Source: Prosthecochloris sp. (GTDB lineage: Bacteria > Bacteroidota > Chlorobiia > Chlorobiales > Chlorobiaceae). From it: a DNA stretch of 64,000 nucleotides. The stretch lies in the NCBI GenBank assembly GCA_015482705.2, contig JADMLA020000039.1:80778-144777 (forward strand), written 5' to 3'. Positions 43,353 through 52,395 of the stretch are shown here, piece after piece; positions within the stretch are counted from its first letter, which is position 1; the number at the start of each line of letters is the position of its first letter. The notes below the pieces were generated by a model. That model worked only from the letters and a program-made list of their open reading frames with translations, was not told the DNA's origin and ran no database searches. The position numbers were made by a program, and so were the translations under genes.

Positions 43353-44849
43353 TTGCGAAACAATAACAACAATAAACTGCTTGCGGGCATCGTCGCCGGA
43401 ATTGTTGCAGGCTCTCTTCTTGGCGGGCTCTATCCGGAAGCAGGTTTATCGGTTCATTTTATCGGCCACCTGTTCATCAAATTCCTGATGATGATTGTTA
43501 TGCCGCTTATAATTGCAGCCATGATTAGCGGTATTTGCAGGTTCGGAGATGTAAGAAAACTCGGTCCTCTTGGATTCAGAACGATTTTCTACTATCTGGG
43601 AACAACCGCTCTTTCCGTCCTGACGGGTATCTTGCTGGTCATTGTTATTCATCCGGGACAATTCGCATCGGTAACCCAGCAAATTCAAACACGTGGAGGC
43701 ATCGTCGAACAGGATGCCTCATACACCGTCACAGGAAACACCATCGTCATCGATGGTGTTTCATTTTCGAAAGAATACACGTCAACCCATTCCATAATCC
43801 TTCTCGACCGCGATATCTCAGGAAACATCACATCACAGCATGAAGGGAACATCATAGAGGTTTCAAGGTGGAGAAAAAACAACGACAATCTTGTTTCGTT
43901 AACGGTAAAGGGGAAAGGAATCGCCATCGACAAGCTTCCGGCAGAAAGGTTTCTACAAGAACAAAGAGGCATAACCGATATTTTGAAGGAAGTGCTGACC
44001 GGTTTGATTCCGGCCAACCTCTTCAAAGCCATGGCGGAAAATGATATCCTTCCTGTCATAACCTTTTCACTTCTTCTTGGTGCAGTGTTATCGACGCTTG
44101 GTGAACGAGGTAAACCGGTGATCGATTTTTTCAATGGTCTCAACGAGGCGATCATGAAAATCATTCACCTCGCCATGTATGCAGCACCTGTCGGCATTGG
44201 AGCCCTTATCGCCGGCAGACTTGGCGAAGCGGGCGGTTTTACCGGCTTCCTGCCAGAATTGCTCCAGCTTGGAAAATATGCATTTACCGTTATCGCGGGA
44301 TTGATGATTCACAGTATGATCATTCTACCGTTTATTCTGAAGTTTTTCGGTAACACCGGTGTGGGACGGTTTGCTTATAACACCACCCCTGCACTTTTAA
44401 CCGCTTTTTCTACCGCCTCGAGCTCAGCGACCCTGCCACTAACCGTGGAATGTGCAGAAGAGAAAAACGGTGTTTCACCCCGAACCGCAGGATTTGTTCT
44501 TCCACTCGGAGCAACGATCAATATGGATGGAACAGCGCTTTATGAAGCCGTAGCTGTTATATTCATAGCGCAGATCAACGGAATCACTCTGGGACCGCCT
44601 GAGCTCACTATCGTTTTTCTTACAGCAACGCTCGCAGCTGTCGGTGCGGCGGGAATTCCCGAAGCAGGGCTGGTAACGATGGTACTCGTGCTGAAAGCGG
44701 TCGACCTGCCTATCGAGGGAATATCGCTTATCCTTGCCATCGACTGGTTCCTCGACCGTTGCCGAACAACAGTCAATGTATGGGGTGACAGCATCGGGGC
44801 AAAGGTTATCGACAGATACGTTTTGCGAGCTAATCATCCATCACGATGA
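43353..44849 (+). CDS. Dicarboxylate/amino acid:cation symporter (DAACS)
   Basis: A 498-aa secondary transporter of the glutamate/dicarboxylate:Na+/H+ family. Hairpin 1 is SSSATLPLTVECAEE and TM7 is NMDGTALYEAV, both diagnostic, with about eight membrane segments. A loop between TM3 and TM4 (about 105-190) is much longer than usual and rich in beta-forming residues, so it may be a small extracytoplasmic domain. No ATG near the start: TTG at 43353 is used, but AGAGG sits directly against it. The last 20 nt overlap the convergent lipoprotein gene. Confidence 0.9.
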   Translation: MRNNNNNKLLAGIVAGIVAGSLLGGLYPEAGLSVHFIGHLFIKFLMMIVMPLIIAAMISGICRFGDVRKLGPLGFRTIFYYLGTTALSVLTGILLVIVIHPGQFASVTQQIQTRGGIVEQDASYTVTGNTIVIDGVSFSKEYTSTHSIILLDRDISGNITSQHEGNIIEVSRWRKNNDNLVSLTVKGKGIAIDKLPAERFLQEQRGITDILKEVLTGLIPANLFKAMAENDILPVITFSLLLGAVLSTLGERGKPVIDFFNGLNEAIMKIIHLAMYAAPVGIGALIAGRLGEAGGFTGFLPELLQLGKYAFTVIAGLMIHSMIILPFILKFFGNTGVGRFAYNTTPALLTAFSTASSSATLPLTVECAEEKNGVSPRTAGFVLPLGATINMDGTALYEAVAVIFIAQINGITLGPPELTIVFLTATLAAVGAAGIPEAGLVTMVLVLKAVDLPIEGISLILAIDWFLDRCRTTVNVWGDSIGAKVIDRYVLRANHPSR

Positions 44850-45684
44850 CAAGACAGCGAGACTTTTTCCAGAATTCAGATTCATCCGTGATAAGAAGCA
44901 ATGAAGATGTTCTTCCCCCGACAAGCTCATAAGAACCTTTTGTATGAGGTGTTATGATTCTCAGGTTTTTTACCGGCGTATCGAAATAAAGGTCTCTTGT
45001 CTCTGTGATATCGATCCTTTTGAAAAGCGAAACATCGAAATCCTGTGCAAGATAGTAATCGGTGTCGAAAATTGTCGATAAAGGACTACCCGGTTTTGAC
45101 AAAATCCCTTTTTCTGTCAGCTCATCATAACTCCCTGATATGTAGTATGCATAGGAAAGAATGTCTTCCTGTTCGAGAATGAATTCATCAAGAACTTCGA
45201 CTGTTTCCAGCAGCTCAGAAACCCTCGCATCGAGTTGCTGTACCTCCACCTTGAGTTCTCGTATCTCTCTGTCTTTATCTTCGAGTGTGTTGCGCATCTC
45301 GACAACCAGATTATCGAGAGATTCAATACGATAAGCCGAGCTCATGTTTTCCTCTTCGAGCTTCTGAATCAGATTTCTGCTGGCGGCAAGGGTAGAATCG
45401 ATAAAACGAATACTTGCATAAATATCCTTACCGAGTTGATCGACACTGTTTCCCTGCTGTTTTTCGATGTTTGACGAAAGCTTTTCGACAACAGCCTCTT
45501 TTTGCTGAATCCTGCCGAGATTTTTCTGAACCTGTGTCAGAATGGTCATCATGGAATCAATATGCTGCTGCTGGGATTGCGTCTCTTCCTCGGACTTGCC
45601 GCACCCCGTAAAAAGCTGAATGAACAGCAAGAATAATACGATAAAAAAACGACCGTAATTTTTTCTTACAACCATTGTATCCAT
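44830..45684 (-). CDS. Coiled-coil lipoprotein with conserved C-terminal domain
   Basis: A 284-aa lipoprotein: lipobox LFTGC (Cys28), a coiled coil from about 35 to 180, and a compact C-terminal domain with YYISGSYDELTEKGIL, FKRIDITET and TDESEFWKKSRCLVIVMD. This pattern is shared by uncharacterised lipoproteins of the Bacteroidota/Chlorobiota. Role unknown, likely outer-membrane or periplasmic. Its start overlaps the tail of the next gene by 19 nt. Confidence 0.8.
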   Translation of the reverse strand: MDTMVVRKNYGRFFIVLFLLFIQLFTGCGKSEEETQSQQQHIDSMMTILTQVQKNLGRIQQKEAVVEKLSSNIEKQQGNSVDQLGKDIYASIRFIDSTLAASRNLIQKLEEENMSSAYRIESLDNLVVEMRNTLEDKDREIRELKVEVQQLDARVSELLETVEVLDEFILEQEDILSYAYYISGSYDELTEKGILSKPGSPLSTIFDTDYYLAQDFDVSLFKRIDITETRDLYFDTPVKNLRIITPHTKGSYELVGGRTSSLLLITDESEFWKKSRCLVIVMDD

Positions 45685-46370
45685 TGTTCGATACCCTCTT
45701 TGGTGCCATACCAGGTTGTATGGGGAGTGGGTAGATGCTCTATTCCCGAAATTGTGACATTTTTCGCTCCTTTCAAAAAACAGCTTTTAACCGGTACAAT
45801 TCCGTCACCGGCAATGTCCCCTTTCTCCGAAACATTTTTATAAAACATATAACACATCCTTTCTACCATCCCTTTCTCCAATGAACCGGTGTACCGATCG
45901 CTGACAACGGATATAACCTTGCATCTATCGAAAAAGCTTTGTGAAAGATGTTTGTTTATAAAATCGGTTTTAATCCTTGCATAATACTCCGTTGTCTGAA
46001 AGGGTGTTCCCAATGTAATCAGTTTGCCAACTGAAGTGCTCCGATTGTAAACATCTCCCTGAAAGGGTCGCTCAAGAAGGTAAACCAAGGCAACCGTTCC
46101 CCCGCCGCTGTGTGCAACGATCGTTATTTTTTCATCGGGATAGCGCTTTTGTACCGAAGCAATAGTTCGGTCAAGAGAAGTCATTACACGGTTGGTTGAT
46201 TGTTCAGGAGAAGGAGGAAAACCAATCCAATCGAGAATATTGACCGGTACTATAGCAATTTTTTCTTCAGGGACATACGCTGTGAGCGACTTTTTCATCC
46301 CTGTGTAAAGGTTGTCCCAAAAAAGAACACCGGGAAGAATGACAACCGGTTTTTGAGATGTTTGGCTCAT
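45666..46370 (-). CDS. Alpha/beta hydrolase, lipase-like
   Basis: A 234-aa lipase-like hydrolase with the nucleophile motif AHSGGG (Ser), oxyanion-side VVILPGVLFWDN near the N-terminus and a likely C-terminal His in GIEHLPTPH. No signal peptide. It overlaps the coiled-coil lipoprotein gene and follows pepA by about 9 nt, so pepA, this gene and the lipoprotein gene form one operon. Confidence 0.8.
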   Translation of the reverse strand: MSQTSQKPVVILPGVLFWDNLYTGMKKSLTAYVPEEKIAIVPVNILDWIGFPPSPEQSTNRVMTSLDRTIASVQKRYPDEKITIVAHSGGGTVALVYLLERPFQGDVYNRSTSVGKLITLGTPFQTTEYYARIKTDFINKHLSQSFFDRCKVISVVSDRYTGSLEKGMVERMCYMFYKNVSEKGDIAGDGIVPVKSCFLKGAKNVTISGIEHLPTPHTTWYGTKEGIEQWIQWL

Positions 46371-46379
46371 CCTCTACAA

Positions 46380-47900
46380 CTACTCCCAGCCTCTGAGAAG
46401 GTCTACAAGCAATCGAACTCCAAAACCTGTTCCTCCAGGAGCTGTTTTCACTTTCTTGGCTGAAAACGCTGGACCCGCAATATCGAGATGTGCCCAAGTA
46501 TCGTGACCGTCAATGAATTTTTCAAGAAACTTTGCGGCCGTGATCGATCCGGCACCTTTTGCGCCTGCATTGTGAACATCCGCCACTTCCGATTTGATGA
46601 GCTCGTCATACTCTTCCCAGATGGGCATACGCCATACCTTTTCACCTGATTGCCTGCCCGCCTCGTATATCTTTCCTGCAAAGTTGTCGTTATTGCTGAA
46701 AAGGCCGGCCACAGAATAGCCAAGAGACACGATACACGCACCGGTCAGCGTTGCAAGATCGATAACAGCATCAGGTTTATACTTTTGGATCGCATAGGAC
46801 AATGCGTCAGCGAGTATAAGCCGGCCTTCGGCATCGGTATTGCCCACCTCCACCGTAATGCCTGAATATGTCGTAATAACATCACCTGGGGTTTGCGCCG
46901 CTCCCCCCGGCATGTTGTCCGTAGCAGGAATAAAGCCTATGACACGGAGAGGCAAGCCCAGCAAAGCAACCGCTTCGAGCGTCCCGATGACTGATGCCGC
47001 TCCAGCCATATCACACTTCATCTCATCCATCGCGTTCGAAGGCTTGAGAGATATACCACCTGAATCAAAGGTAACACCCTTGCCGACAAGGGCGACGGTT
47101 GCAACCGGCTTATCGGCCGGTTCATAATCCAGAACCGTAAATGTCGGAGGAGCATAGCTTCCCTTGTTGACGGCCTGAAGCCCCCCCATGCCGAGCTCTT
47201 CTATTTCCTCTTTATTAAAAACCGTAACGCTACAACCGGATTTCTCAGCTGAATTCCTGGCAGCCTCAGCGATACCTTCAGCATTGAGCAGGTTGCCCGG
47301 CAGGTTGACAAGGTCACGAGCCAAACATCTGGCATCCGCAATAATTTGACCGGAACGAACACCCTCCTCCGCCTCTTTCACACTCCCTGCATTGACACGG
47401 ATCTTCAGCTCTCCGATTCGGGCTTTTTCTTCTTTGTCTTTTCCTTTCTTCTTTTCGAGTTTACCGCTCTTCAGACGATCGAAACTGTACAAACCGTAAA
47501 GAATCGAGTCGACGAATAGTTCTGCCAGTATACTGTTTGATTCTTTGATAGAATGCGCCCAGGAACTAATCGATGAACAATCCAACACAAGGTTTTTGAC
47601 TTGCAATGTCTTCACATGATGAGCGATAGCTGCAGCCGATTTACGCAGATCATCAACCTCCCCAACCTCTCCAAGACCCAACAACAGAACCCTTGGCGTC
47701 TTCAGCTTGGATCCGCCTGAATACAAGAGAAGCGAATCACCAGACTTACCCTTGAAATCTTTCAAGGCTCCTTTATCCAGTCCAAAAGCCTCAAGCGCTT
47801 TCTCCACATCTTTCTTAAGCTCTTTTACCGCAAAGGGCATCACGAGCAGATCACTTTTGAGATTCTTGAGCGAACTTTTTGTAACTGTTATTTTCAGCAT
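46380..47900 (-). CDS. pepA: Leucyl aminopeptidase (M17)
   Basis: A 506-aa M17 cytosol aminopeptidase. The metal/catalytic set is seen in VGKGVTFDSGGISLKP, KCDMAGAASV and NTDAEGRLILADAL. It cleaves N-terminal residues from peptides with two metal ions, usually as a hexamer. ATG at 47900 is chosen over an upstream start that adds 16 Cys-rich residues. Confidence 0.96.
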   Translation of the reverse strand: MLKITVTKSSLKNLKSDLLVMPFAVKELKKDVEKALEAFGLDKGALKDFKGKSGDSLLLYSGGSKLKTPRVLLLGLGEVGEVDDLRKSAAAIAHHVKTLQVKNLVLDCSSISSWAHSIKESNSILAELFVDSILYGLYSFDRLKSGKLEKKKGKDKEEKARIGELKIRVNAGSVKEAEEGVRSGQIIADARCLARDLVNLPGNLLNAEGIAEAARNSAEKSGCSVTVFNKEEIEELGMGGLQAVNKGSYAPPTFTVLDYEPADKPVATVALVGKGVTFDSGGISLKPSNAMDEMKCDMAGAASVIGTLEAVALLGLPLRVIGFIPATDNMPGGAAQTPGDVITTYSGITVEVGNTDAEGRLILADALSYAIQKYKPDAVIDLATLTGACIVSLGYSVAGLFSNNDNFAGKIYEAGRQSGEKVWRMPIWEEYDELIKSEVADVHNAGAKGAGSITAAKFLEKFIDGHDTWAHLDIAGPAFSAKKVKTAPGGTGFGVRLLVDLLRGWE

Positions 47901-47967
47901 AGCATTTTCTTTATTTGTGCATAAACATAAAAGCAACGGGCCTTTCACGTCACTGTAAGGGTCTGTA

Positions 47968-49038
47968 TCATTTATTATGAACGATATCTGAATTTTTCAG
48001 AAAACTTCTCACCTCGGAAAGAACCATCTGCGTTGCTTTTTCTGGTGCGTAACGAAGGAGACATCCCGCGGCATTCTTGTGCCCTCCTCCTCCATACATT
48101 TTAGCTATCCTGTTCACGTAAACATCTCCTCTCGACCTGAAACTCACTTTTGTTCTTCCATCTTGCATTTCCACCATGAGCACGGCAATCAGAACGCTCC
48201 GAACGCTCAGCAGATATTTGATGATGAGATCGGTATCAAAAAGCTTACTGCCTGTTTCATCGAGCATTTCCTGAGAGATGAACAGCCAGGAAATCCTGTC
48301 TCCATCAATCAGCCTGATTTCGGAAAGTGCTGCTCCAAGAAGTCTGAGCGCCTGAGGTTTGAGAGAATTGTAGACTCTGTCGTAGATTTCGTTTGGATCC
48401 GCACCTTTCGCAACGAGGTCACCGGCAAGAGCGTATACATAAGGGGTTGTTTTAGGAAATCGAAAAGATCCTGTATCGGTCATGACAGCAACATACAGAC
48501 CTTCGGCAACACCCGGAGTGATCAGTTTTTCCCCAACACGCGCTTCCATTGCGGTTATGAGGTCGTACATCAGTTCTCCTGTCGACGATGCATAGGTCTC
48601 ACAGACCATCAGATCAGCAAAGTCTTCAGGGTCGAGGTGATGATCGATGCAAAGCACCTCCAGCTTGCCAAGTTCGCGTGCAAAACTCACATGGTTCCAG
48701 ATACCACCCATGCGCTCGCTCAGATTTGCATCCAATAGCACAACAAGATCGGCAAGTGAAATTTCTTCGATCAGGTCTTCTCCCTGTTCGTCGAATACGT
48801 TTATATCGGCGATATTTCGTAAAAAGTGGTAGTTGGTTGGGACTTCCGTAGGATTGACGATCGAAACATGTTTACCAAGTGCTTTCAAAACAACAGCAAG
48901 GGCTACCTCGCTGCCCAGACCGTCTCCATCAGAATTCATGTGGGTTGTAAGTACGATATGCTCACTGGCAAGCAGCATATCGATACATGGAGCCCATTCT
49001 TTTTCATCGAGTCTTCGTCCATATTCAGGTATAATCAT
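47968..49038 (-). CDS. DHH-family phosphoesterase, NrnA-like
   Basis: A 356-aa DHH/DHHA1 protein: HMNSDGDGLGSE, LLDANLSERMG, CIDHH (the DHH motif) and GGGHKNAAGC. Relatives (NrnA) degrade short oligoribonucleotides and dephosphorylate pAp. Here it precedes pepA by 67 nt and is divergent from secA. A TTG five codons up (49053) is an alternative start. Confidence 0.92.
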   Translation of the reverse strand: MIIPEYGRRLDEKEWAPCIDMLLASEHIVLTTHMNSDGDGLGSEVALAVVLKALGKHVSIVNPTEVPTNYHFLRNIADINVFDEQGEDLIEEISLADLVVLLDANLSERMGGIWNHVSFARELGKLEVLCIDHHLDPEDFADLMVCETYASSTGELMYDLITAMEARVGEKLITPGVAEGLYVAVMTDTGSFRFPKTTPYVYALAGDLVAKGADPNEIYDRVYNSLKPQALRLLGAALSEIRLIDGDRISWLFISQEMLDETGSKLFDTDLIIKYLLSVRSVLIAVLMVEMQDGRTKVSFRSRGDVYVNRIAKMYGGGGHKNAAGCLLRYAPEKATQMVLSEVRSFLKNSDIVHNK

Positions 49039-49254
49039 CAGCTCGTAGTTCAATTTATCGGAATATTTAATTTACTGCTAAATTAGCCCGTTGACAAACC
49101 TTTAAGAAAAACGCCAAAATGCTGTTTTTTTCTCAATGGGTAATTCAATACCTTATAAAACGATTATACTTGGAAAATCTCCCGGGAAAGAGATCCCCAA
49201 GACTTCTGCAAGTTCTTTTATTACTGGAATATAAACATATACTGACTGTATCGG

Positions 49255-52200
49255 ATGCTTAAAATTTTTGAAAAAATATTTGGTTCGAAACACGATAAGG
49301 ACATAAAAAAAATACAGCCTCTCGTCGACCGGATCAACGAAATATATATAACACTTCAAACGCTTAGTGACGACAAGCTACGCGAAAAAAGCCAAGCCCT
49401 CAAATCCGGCCTGCAAAAAAAGCTGAGTGAGATCGAAGACCGGAAAAAAGATCTTCAAAACAAGCTTGAAAATCCTGACATCACCCCTGACCAGGTTGAA
49501 AACATAAACAGGGAGCTCGATGAACTCGAGGCAATGTATGAAAACAAAACAAAAACCTCGCTCGAAGAAATCCTGCCCGAAGCTTTTGCGATCGTAAAAG
49601 ATACCTGCCGAAGACTCGAAGGGCATAGTTATGAGATCATGGGACACCCCATAACCTGGAACATGGTTCCCTACGATGTTCAGCTGATAGGCGGAATCGT
49701 TCTACACCAGGGGAAAATATCGGAAATGGCAACAGGAGAAGGAAAAACTCTGGTGTCCACGCTGCCTGCATTTCTCAATGCCCTTACAGGAAGAGGAGTC
49801 CACATCGTCACTGTGAATGATTATCTCGCCCAGCGTGACCGGGAGTGGATGAACCCTATATTTCAATTTCACGGATTGACAACAGGAGTCATCCTTGCGG
49901 GCATGCGTCCGGATGAGAGGAAAAAAGAATATCGATGCGATTTGACCTATGGTACAAACAACGAATTCGGTTTCGATTATCTCCGTGATAATATGGCCGG
50001 CTCGCCTGATGATTTGGTCCAACGGGATTATTACTACGCGATTGTCGATGAAGTTGACAGCGTACTTATCGATGAAGCACGAACCCCTTTGATCATCTCG
50101 GGCCCTGTTCCGAACTCCGATACAGGAAAATTCACAGAAATCAAACCATGGATCGAGCGTCTGGTCAAAACCCAGCAGAACCTGGTGGCGGGATATCTCA
50201 CTGAAGCAGAAAAAATTGTCAGAGAAGATCAAAGCAGCTTCGATGCAGGCCTTGATCTTCTTCGGGCAAAACGCGGCCAACCCAAGAACAGCCGCCTCAT
50301 AAAAGTATTGTCTCAAACAGGCATGGCCAAACTCATGCAAAGTGTTGAAAATGAATACCTCAAGGACAATGCAAGACGGATGCATGAAGTCGATGACGAG
50401 CTGTATTTTTCCATCGATGAAAAATCAGGATCGATTGATTTGACCGACAAGGGACGTGACTTTCTCAGCAAGCTCAGCCAACAGGACAGTGACCTTTTTC
50501 TCGTGCCTGATGTAGGCGCTGAAGTAGCGGCGATAGAAAGCGACCCGTCACTCGATACCCAGCAGAGAATCAGTAAAAAAGACGAAGTGTACCGGCTTTT
50601 TTCCGAACGTTCGGAAAAGCTTCACAACATCAGCCAGCTACTCAAGGCATATTCGCTTTTCGAAAAAGATGACGAGTATGTCGTGCAGAACGGTCAGGTT
50701 ATGATTGTCGACGAGTTTACCGGCCGTATTCTTCCTGGAAGACGTTACAGTGACGGACTCCACCAAGCAATAGAGGCAAAGGAAAACGTCAAGATAGAAG
50801 GCGAAACACAAACCCTCGCCACAATCACCATTCAAAATTTTTTCCGACTCTATAAAAAGCTTGCCGGTATGACCGGAACGGCCGAGACGGAATCGGCTGA
50901 ATTCTATGATATTTATAAGCTGGATGTGGTCGTCATTCCGACGAACAGACCGATTATCCGAAAAGATCAGGATGATTTTGTTTTCAAGACACGCCGTGAA
51001 AAATACGCAGCCATTACCGGCAAAATTATGGAACTGCAGAAAAAAGGCCAGCCGGTGCTTGTCGGTACCGCCAGCGTCGAAGTGTCCGAAACCCTTTCGC
51101 GAATGCTGCGTGCAAAAAAAGTGATGCATAATGTTCTCAATGCGAAACAGCACGACCGGGAAGCAGAGATTGTCGCTTCCGCAGGCCAGAAAGGAGCCGT
51201 TACCATTGCAACAAACATGGCAGGACGAGGAACCGACATCAAGCTCGGTAAAGGGATAAAAGAAATGGGCGGCCTTTTTATCCTCGGATCGGAAAGGCAT
51301 GAGTCAAGAAGAATCGACCGTCAGCTCCGAGGCCGATCGGGCCGGCAGGGAGATCCCGGCGAATCGATATTTTATGTCTCTCTCGAAGATAACCTGATGC
51401 GGCTTTTCGGTTCGGACAGGGTTATTTCCGTCATGGATAAACTCGGTCATGAAGAAGGGGATGTCATAGAACATTCCATGGTGACAAAATCGATTGAACG
51501 GGCACAAAAAAAGGTGGAAGAGCAAAACTTCTCGATTCGAAAACGACTTCTCGAGTACGATGATGTTCTCAACCAGCAGCGTGACGTTATTTACAAACGG
51601 CGGCGCGGCGCACTGATCAAAACACGCTTGACTGCCGATATATTCGACCTGCTTCATGATTATTCGGAAAATATCGTCAACAAGTACTCAAGAGACTACG
51701 ATGTCCAGGGTCTCGAGGAACAGGTTCTCAAAGATCTATCGGTGGAGTTCCGGATAGAAAAAGCAACCTATGAATCCGACGGCGTAGAAAAAAACGCAGA
51801 AGCCCTTTACACCGCCGCTCTTGATTTCTATAAACGCAAGGAAGCCGCCATCCCTGAAGAGATTATGCGGCAGATCGAGAAATACGCTGTTCTCAACGTC
51901 ATCGATCTGAAATGGAGAGAACACCTTAGGGAAATAGATACACTCAAGGAAGGAATCAACCTGAGGGCCTACGGCCAGAAAGATCCTCTTCTCGAATATA
52001 AACAGGAAGCCTACAAACTCTTTGTCGGTATGCTTGATGAAATCGAGCATGAAACCCTTTCTCTTGCATTCAAGCTTTTCCCTGTAACTGAAGAAGCGCA
52101 GCAGCAGATCGAAGCTGAACGCCAAAAGTCACAATTACGGCAAGACCGCCTTGTCGCTCGTCACGAAGAAGCGAAAACCGCTTATGACATTCCCGGAAAT

Positions 52201-52362
52201 ACACAGGGAGAAGGGAAACCGGAAAGAAAGGCACAAAACCGCAACACCAGGGAAAATGCCGAACAACCATTGCAACCTGTCAGGGCAGAAAAAACACCCG
52301 GCAGAAATGATCCCTGCCCGTGCGGAAGCGGAAGAAAATATAAAAATTGCTGTGGCAAGTAA
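49255..52362 (+). CDS. secA: Preprotein translocase ATPase SecA
   Basis: A 1035-aa SecA. The Walker A is GEGKTLVST, the DEAD-type box is VDEVDSVLIDEARTPLI, RQLRGRSGRQGDPG marks NBD2, and the zinc-binding tail CPCGSGRKYKNCCGK ends the protein. It drives export through SecYEG; the Tat-dependent Sox proteins do not use it, but SoxA, SoxX and the porin do. It is about 130 residues longer than E. coli SecA, mostly in inserted loops such as residues 45-105. The 200 nt before it hold AT-rich, promoter-like DNA. Confidence 0.98.
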   Translation: MLKIFEKIFGSKHDKDIKKIQPLVDRINEIYITLQTLSDDKLREKSQALKSGLQKKLSEIEDRKKDLQNKLENPDITPDQVENINRELDELEAMYENKTKTSLEEILPEAFAIVKDTCRRLEGHSYEIMGHPITWNMVPYDVQLIGGIVLHQGKISEMATGEGKTLVSTLPAFLNALTGRGVHIVTVNDYLAQRDREWMNPIFQFHGLTTGVILAGMRPDERKKEYRCDLTYGTNNEFGFDYLRDNMAGSPDDLVQRDYYYAIVDEVDSVLIDEARTPLIISGPVPNSDTGKFTEIKPWIERLVKTQQNLVAGYLTEAEKIVREDQSSFDAGLDLLRAKRGQPKNSRLIKVLSQTGMAKLMQSVENEYLKDNARRMHEVDDELYFSIDEKSGSIDLTDKGRDFLSKLSQQDSDLFLVPDVGAEVAAIESDPSLDTQQRISKKDEVYRLFSERSEKLHNISQLLKAYSLFEKDDEYVVQNGQVMIVDEFTGRILPGRRYSDGLHQAIEAKENVKIEGETQTLATITIQNFFRLYKKLAGMTGTAETESAEFYDIYKLDVVVIPTNRPIIRKDQDDFVFKTRREKYAAITGKIMELQKKGQPVLVGTASVEVSETLSRMLRAKKVMHNVLNAKQHDREAEIVASAGQKGAVTIATNMAGRGTDIKLGKGIKEMGGLFILGSERHESRRIDRQLRGRSGRQGDPGESIFYVSLEDNLMRLFGSDRVISVMDKLGHEEGDVIEHSMVTKSIERAQKKVEEQNFSIRKRLLEYDDVLNQQRDVIYKRRRGALIKTRLTADIFDLLHDYSENIVNKYSRDYDVQGLEEQVLKDLSVEFRIEKATYESDGVEKNAEALYTAALDFYKRKEAAIPEEIMRQIEKYAVLNVIDLKWREHLREIDTLKEGINLRAYGQKDPLLEYKQEAYKLFVGMLDEIEHETLSLAFKLFPVTEEAQQQIEAERQKSQLRQDRLVARHEEAKTAYDIPGNTQGEGKPERKAQNRNTRENAEQPLQPVRAEKTPGRNDPCPCGSGRKYKNCCGK

Positions 52363-52395
52363 GGTTTTTGGCAGAAAACAACATTTATAAACATC

